Assembly (NCBI GenBank): GCA_903904275.1
Contig: CAIVBX010000216.1
Coordinates: 1-6,915, forward strand
Reading direction: 5' to 3'
Length of the DNA stretch: 6,915 nucleotides
Origin: an uncultured Pseudomonadota bacterium
GTDB lineage: Bacteria > Pseudomonadota > Gammaproteobacteria > Methylococcales > Methylomonadaceae
In this document: in pieces, positions 6,341 through 6,915 of the stretch
Layout: each line of letters starts with the position of its first letter
How positions within the stretch are numbered: position 1 is the first letter of the stretch
Program-made: the position numbers and the translations under genes
The notes under the pieces: model-generated
Databases searched by the model: none
Told to the model about the DNA's origin: nothing
What the model saw: only the letters and a program-made list of their open reading frames with translations

Positions 6341-6915
6341 ATGTTCAAATCTGTCATTCCGCATAATCCAAATTTTTCTTACCGTCCCGATGTTGATGGA
6401 TTACGCGCTGTTGCCATTTTATTGGTGATTATTTTTCACGCTTTCCCGAAGTTTTTACGCGGCGGATTTATTGGCGTTGACATCTTTTTTGTGATTTCAG
6501 GTTATTTAATCACCAGCATTATTCTTAAAAATCAAAGTCAAAATAATTTCAGTTTGTTGGATTTTTATAGTCGGCGAATTAAACGAATTTTTCCCGCGTT
6601 GATTGTGGTTTTGACGTTTTGTTTAGTTGCAGGCTGGTTTATTTTATTGGGCAATGAATACGAACTTTTAGGCAAACACATTGCCGCAGGTTCAATTTAT
6701 ATTTCCAATTTTGTTTTGCAAAGCGAAGCAGGTTATTTCGATATTGATTCCGAATTAAAACCGCTTTTGCATCTTTGGTCGCTAGCGATTGAAGAACAAT
6801 TTTATTTAGTTTTTCCATTGTTATTGATTTTAGGAAAACGCTTTCAAATTAGTCCGCTGTTCATTATTTCGAGTTGTTTAAGTGTTTCATTTTTAGCAAA
6901 TGTTGTTCACATCAA
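6341..6915 (+). CDS. Membrane acyltransferase, acyltransferase-3 (OafA/YrhL) family, 3' end cut
   Basis: The first 191 codons of an integral inner-membrane acyltransferase, continuing past the right edge. Such proteins pass acyl groups, usually acetyl from the cytoplasm, to surface glycans such as O-antigen, exopolysaccharide or peptidoglycan. Visible hallmarks: DGLRA with R22 followed after exactly ten residues by H33 (the R-X10-H motif), GGFIGVDIFFVISGYLIT (41-58), FYSRRIKRIFPAL (75-87) and LLHLWSLAIEEQFYL (142-156). Hydrophobic segments lie at about 23-35, 43-62, 84-104, 154-165 and 172-191. The wording of these motifs is typical of the long forms that carry a C-terminal SGNH-hydrolase domain, but that part is outside the window. 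A stop codon upstream in frame (6326-6328) makes ATG 6341 the only good start; no clear Shine-Dalgarno sequence precedes it. The acceptor cannot be told from this fragment. Confidence 0.93.
   Translation, partial: MFKSVIPHNPNFSYRPDVDGLRAVAILLVIIFHAFPKFLRGGFIGVDIFFVISGYLITSIILKNQSQNNFSLLDFYSRRIKRIFPALIVVLTFCLVAGWFILLGNEYELLGKHIAAGSIYISNFVLQSEAGYFDIDSELKPLLHLWSLAIEEQFYLVFPLLLILGKRFQISPLFIISSCLSVSFLANVVHI

Overview
The window comes from a Gram-negative bacterium, probably a proteobacterium and perhaps a gammaproteobacterium. This rests on overall protein character and codon use only and is a weak inference. It holds three protein-coding genes and one AT-rich divergent intergenic region. I see no tRNA, rRNA, CRISPR array, insertion sequence or phage gene.

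Region 1 (1-4787, minus strand): a very long open frame for the large (alpha) subunit of glutamate synthase, GltB. The start is present and the last few dozen codons run off the left edge. All the expected parts are visible: a short propeptide before the N-terminal nucleophile Cys24, the class II glutaminase domain, the central domain, the FMN barrel, a three-cysteine iron-sulfur motif and the C-terminal GXGXG beta-helix. Two things are unusual for the textbook family: about 105 extra residues just before the FMN barrel, and a cluster motif C-X5-C-X3-C instead of C-X5-C-X4-C. The partner gene gltD, if adjacent, would lie beyond the left edge.

Region 2 (4788-5204): an AT-rich divergent intergenic region of about 417 bp. 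It has a plausible minus-strand promoter for gltB, a weaker plus-strand promoter candidate, a Fur-box-like sequence, a small hairpin in the gltB leader and a cluster of short repeats next to the plus-strand gene. All regulatory calls here are by eye and tentative.

Region 3 (5205-6308, plus strand): a complete, divergent member of the phosphoserine aminotransferase (SerC) family. The PLP lysine and most active-site residues are kept, but several normally invariant motif positions are changed. Region 4 (6341-6915, plus strand): the first 191 codons of a membrane acyltransferase of the acyltransferase-3 (OafA/YrhL) family, running off the right edge. It starts 32 bp after the SerC-like gene and may be co-transcribed with it.

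Functionally, GltB makes glutamate from glutamine and 2-oxoglutarate, and SerC-family enzymes use glutamate as amino donor, so the divergent pair is metabolically coherent. The acyltransferase is probably a cell-envelope glycan modifier. Its link to the aminotransferase is known only from position. The two right-hand genes are clearly more AT-rich than most of gltB, which hints that the left and right halves have different histories. I do not see convincing evidence of a wholly new system. The variant GltB and the variant SerC-acyltransferase pair are the parts most worth a second look.
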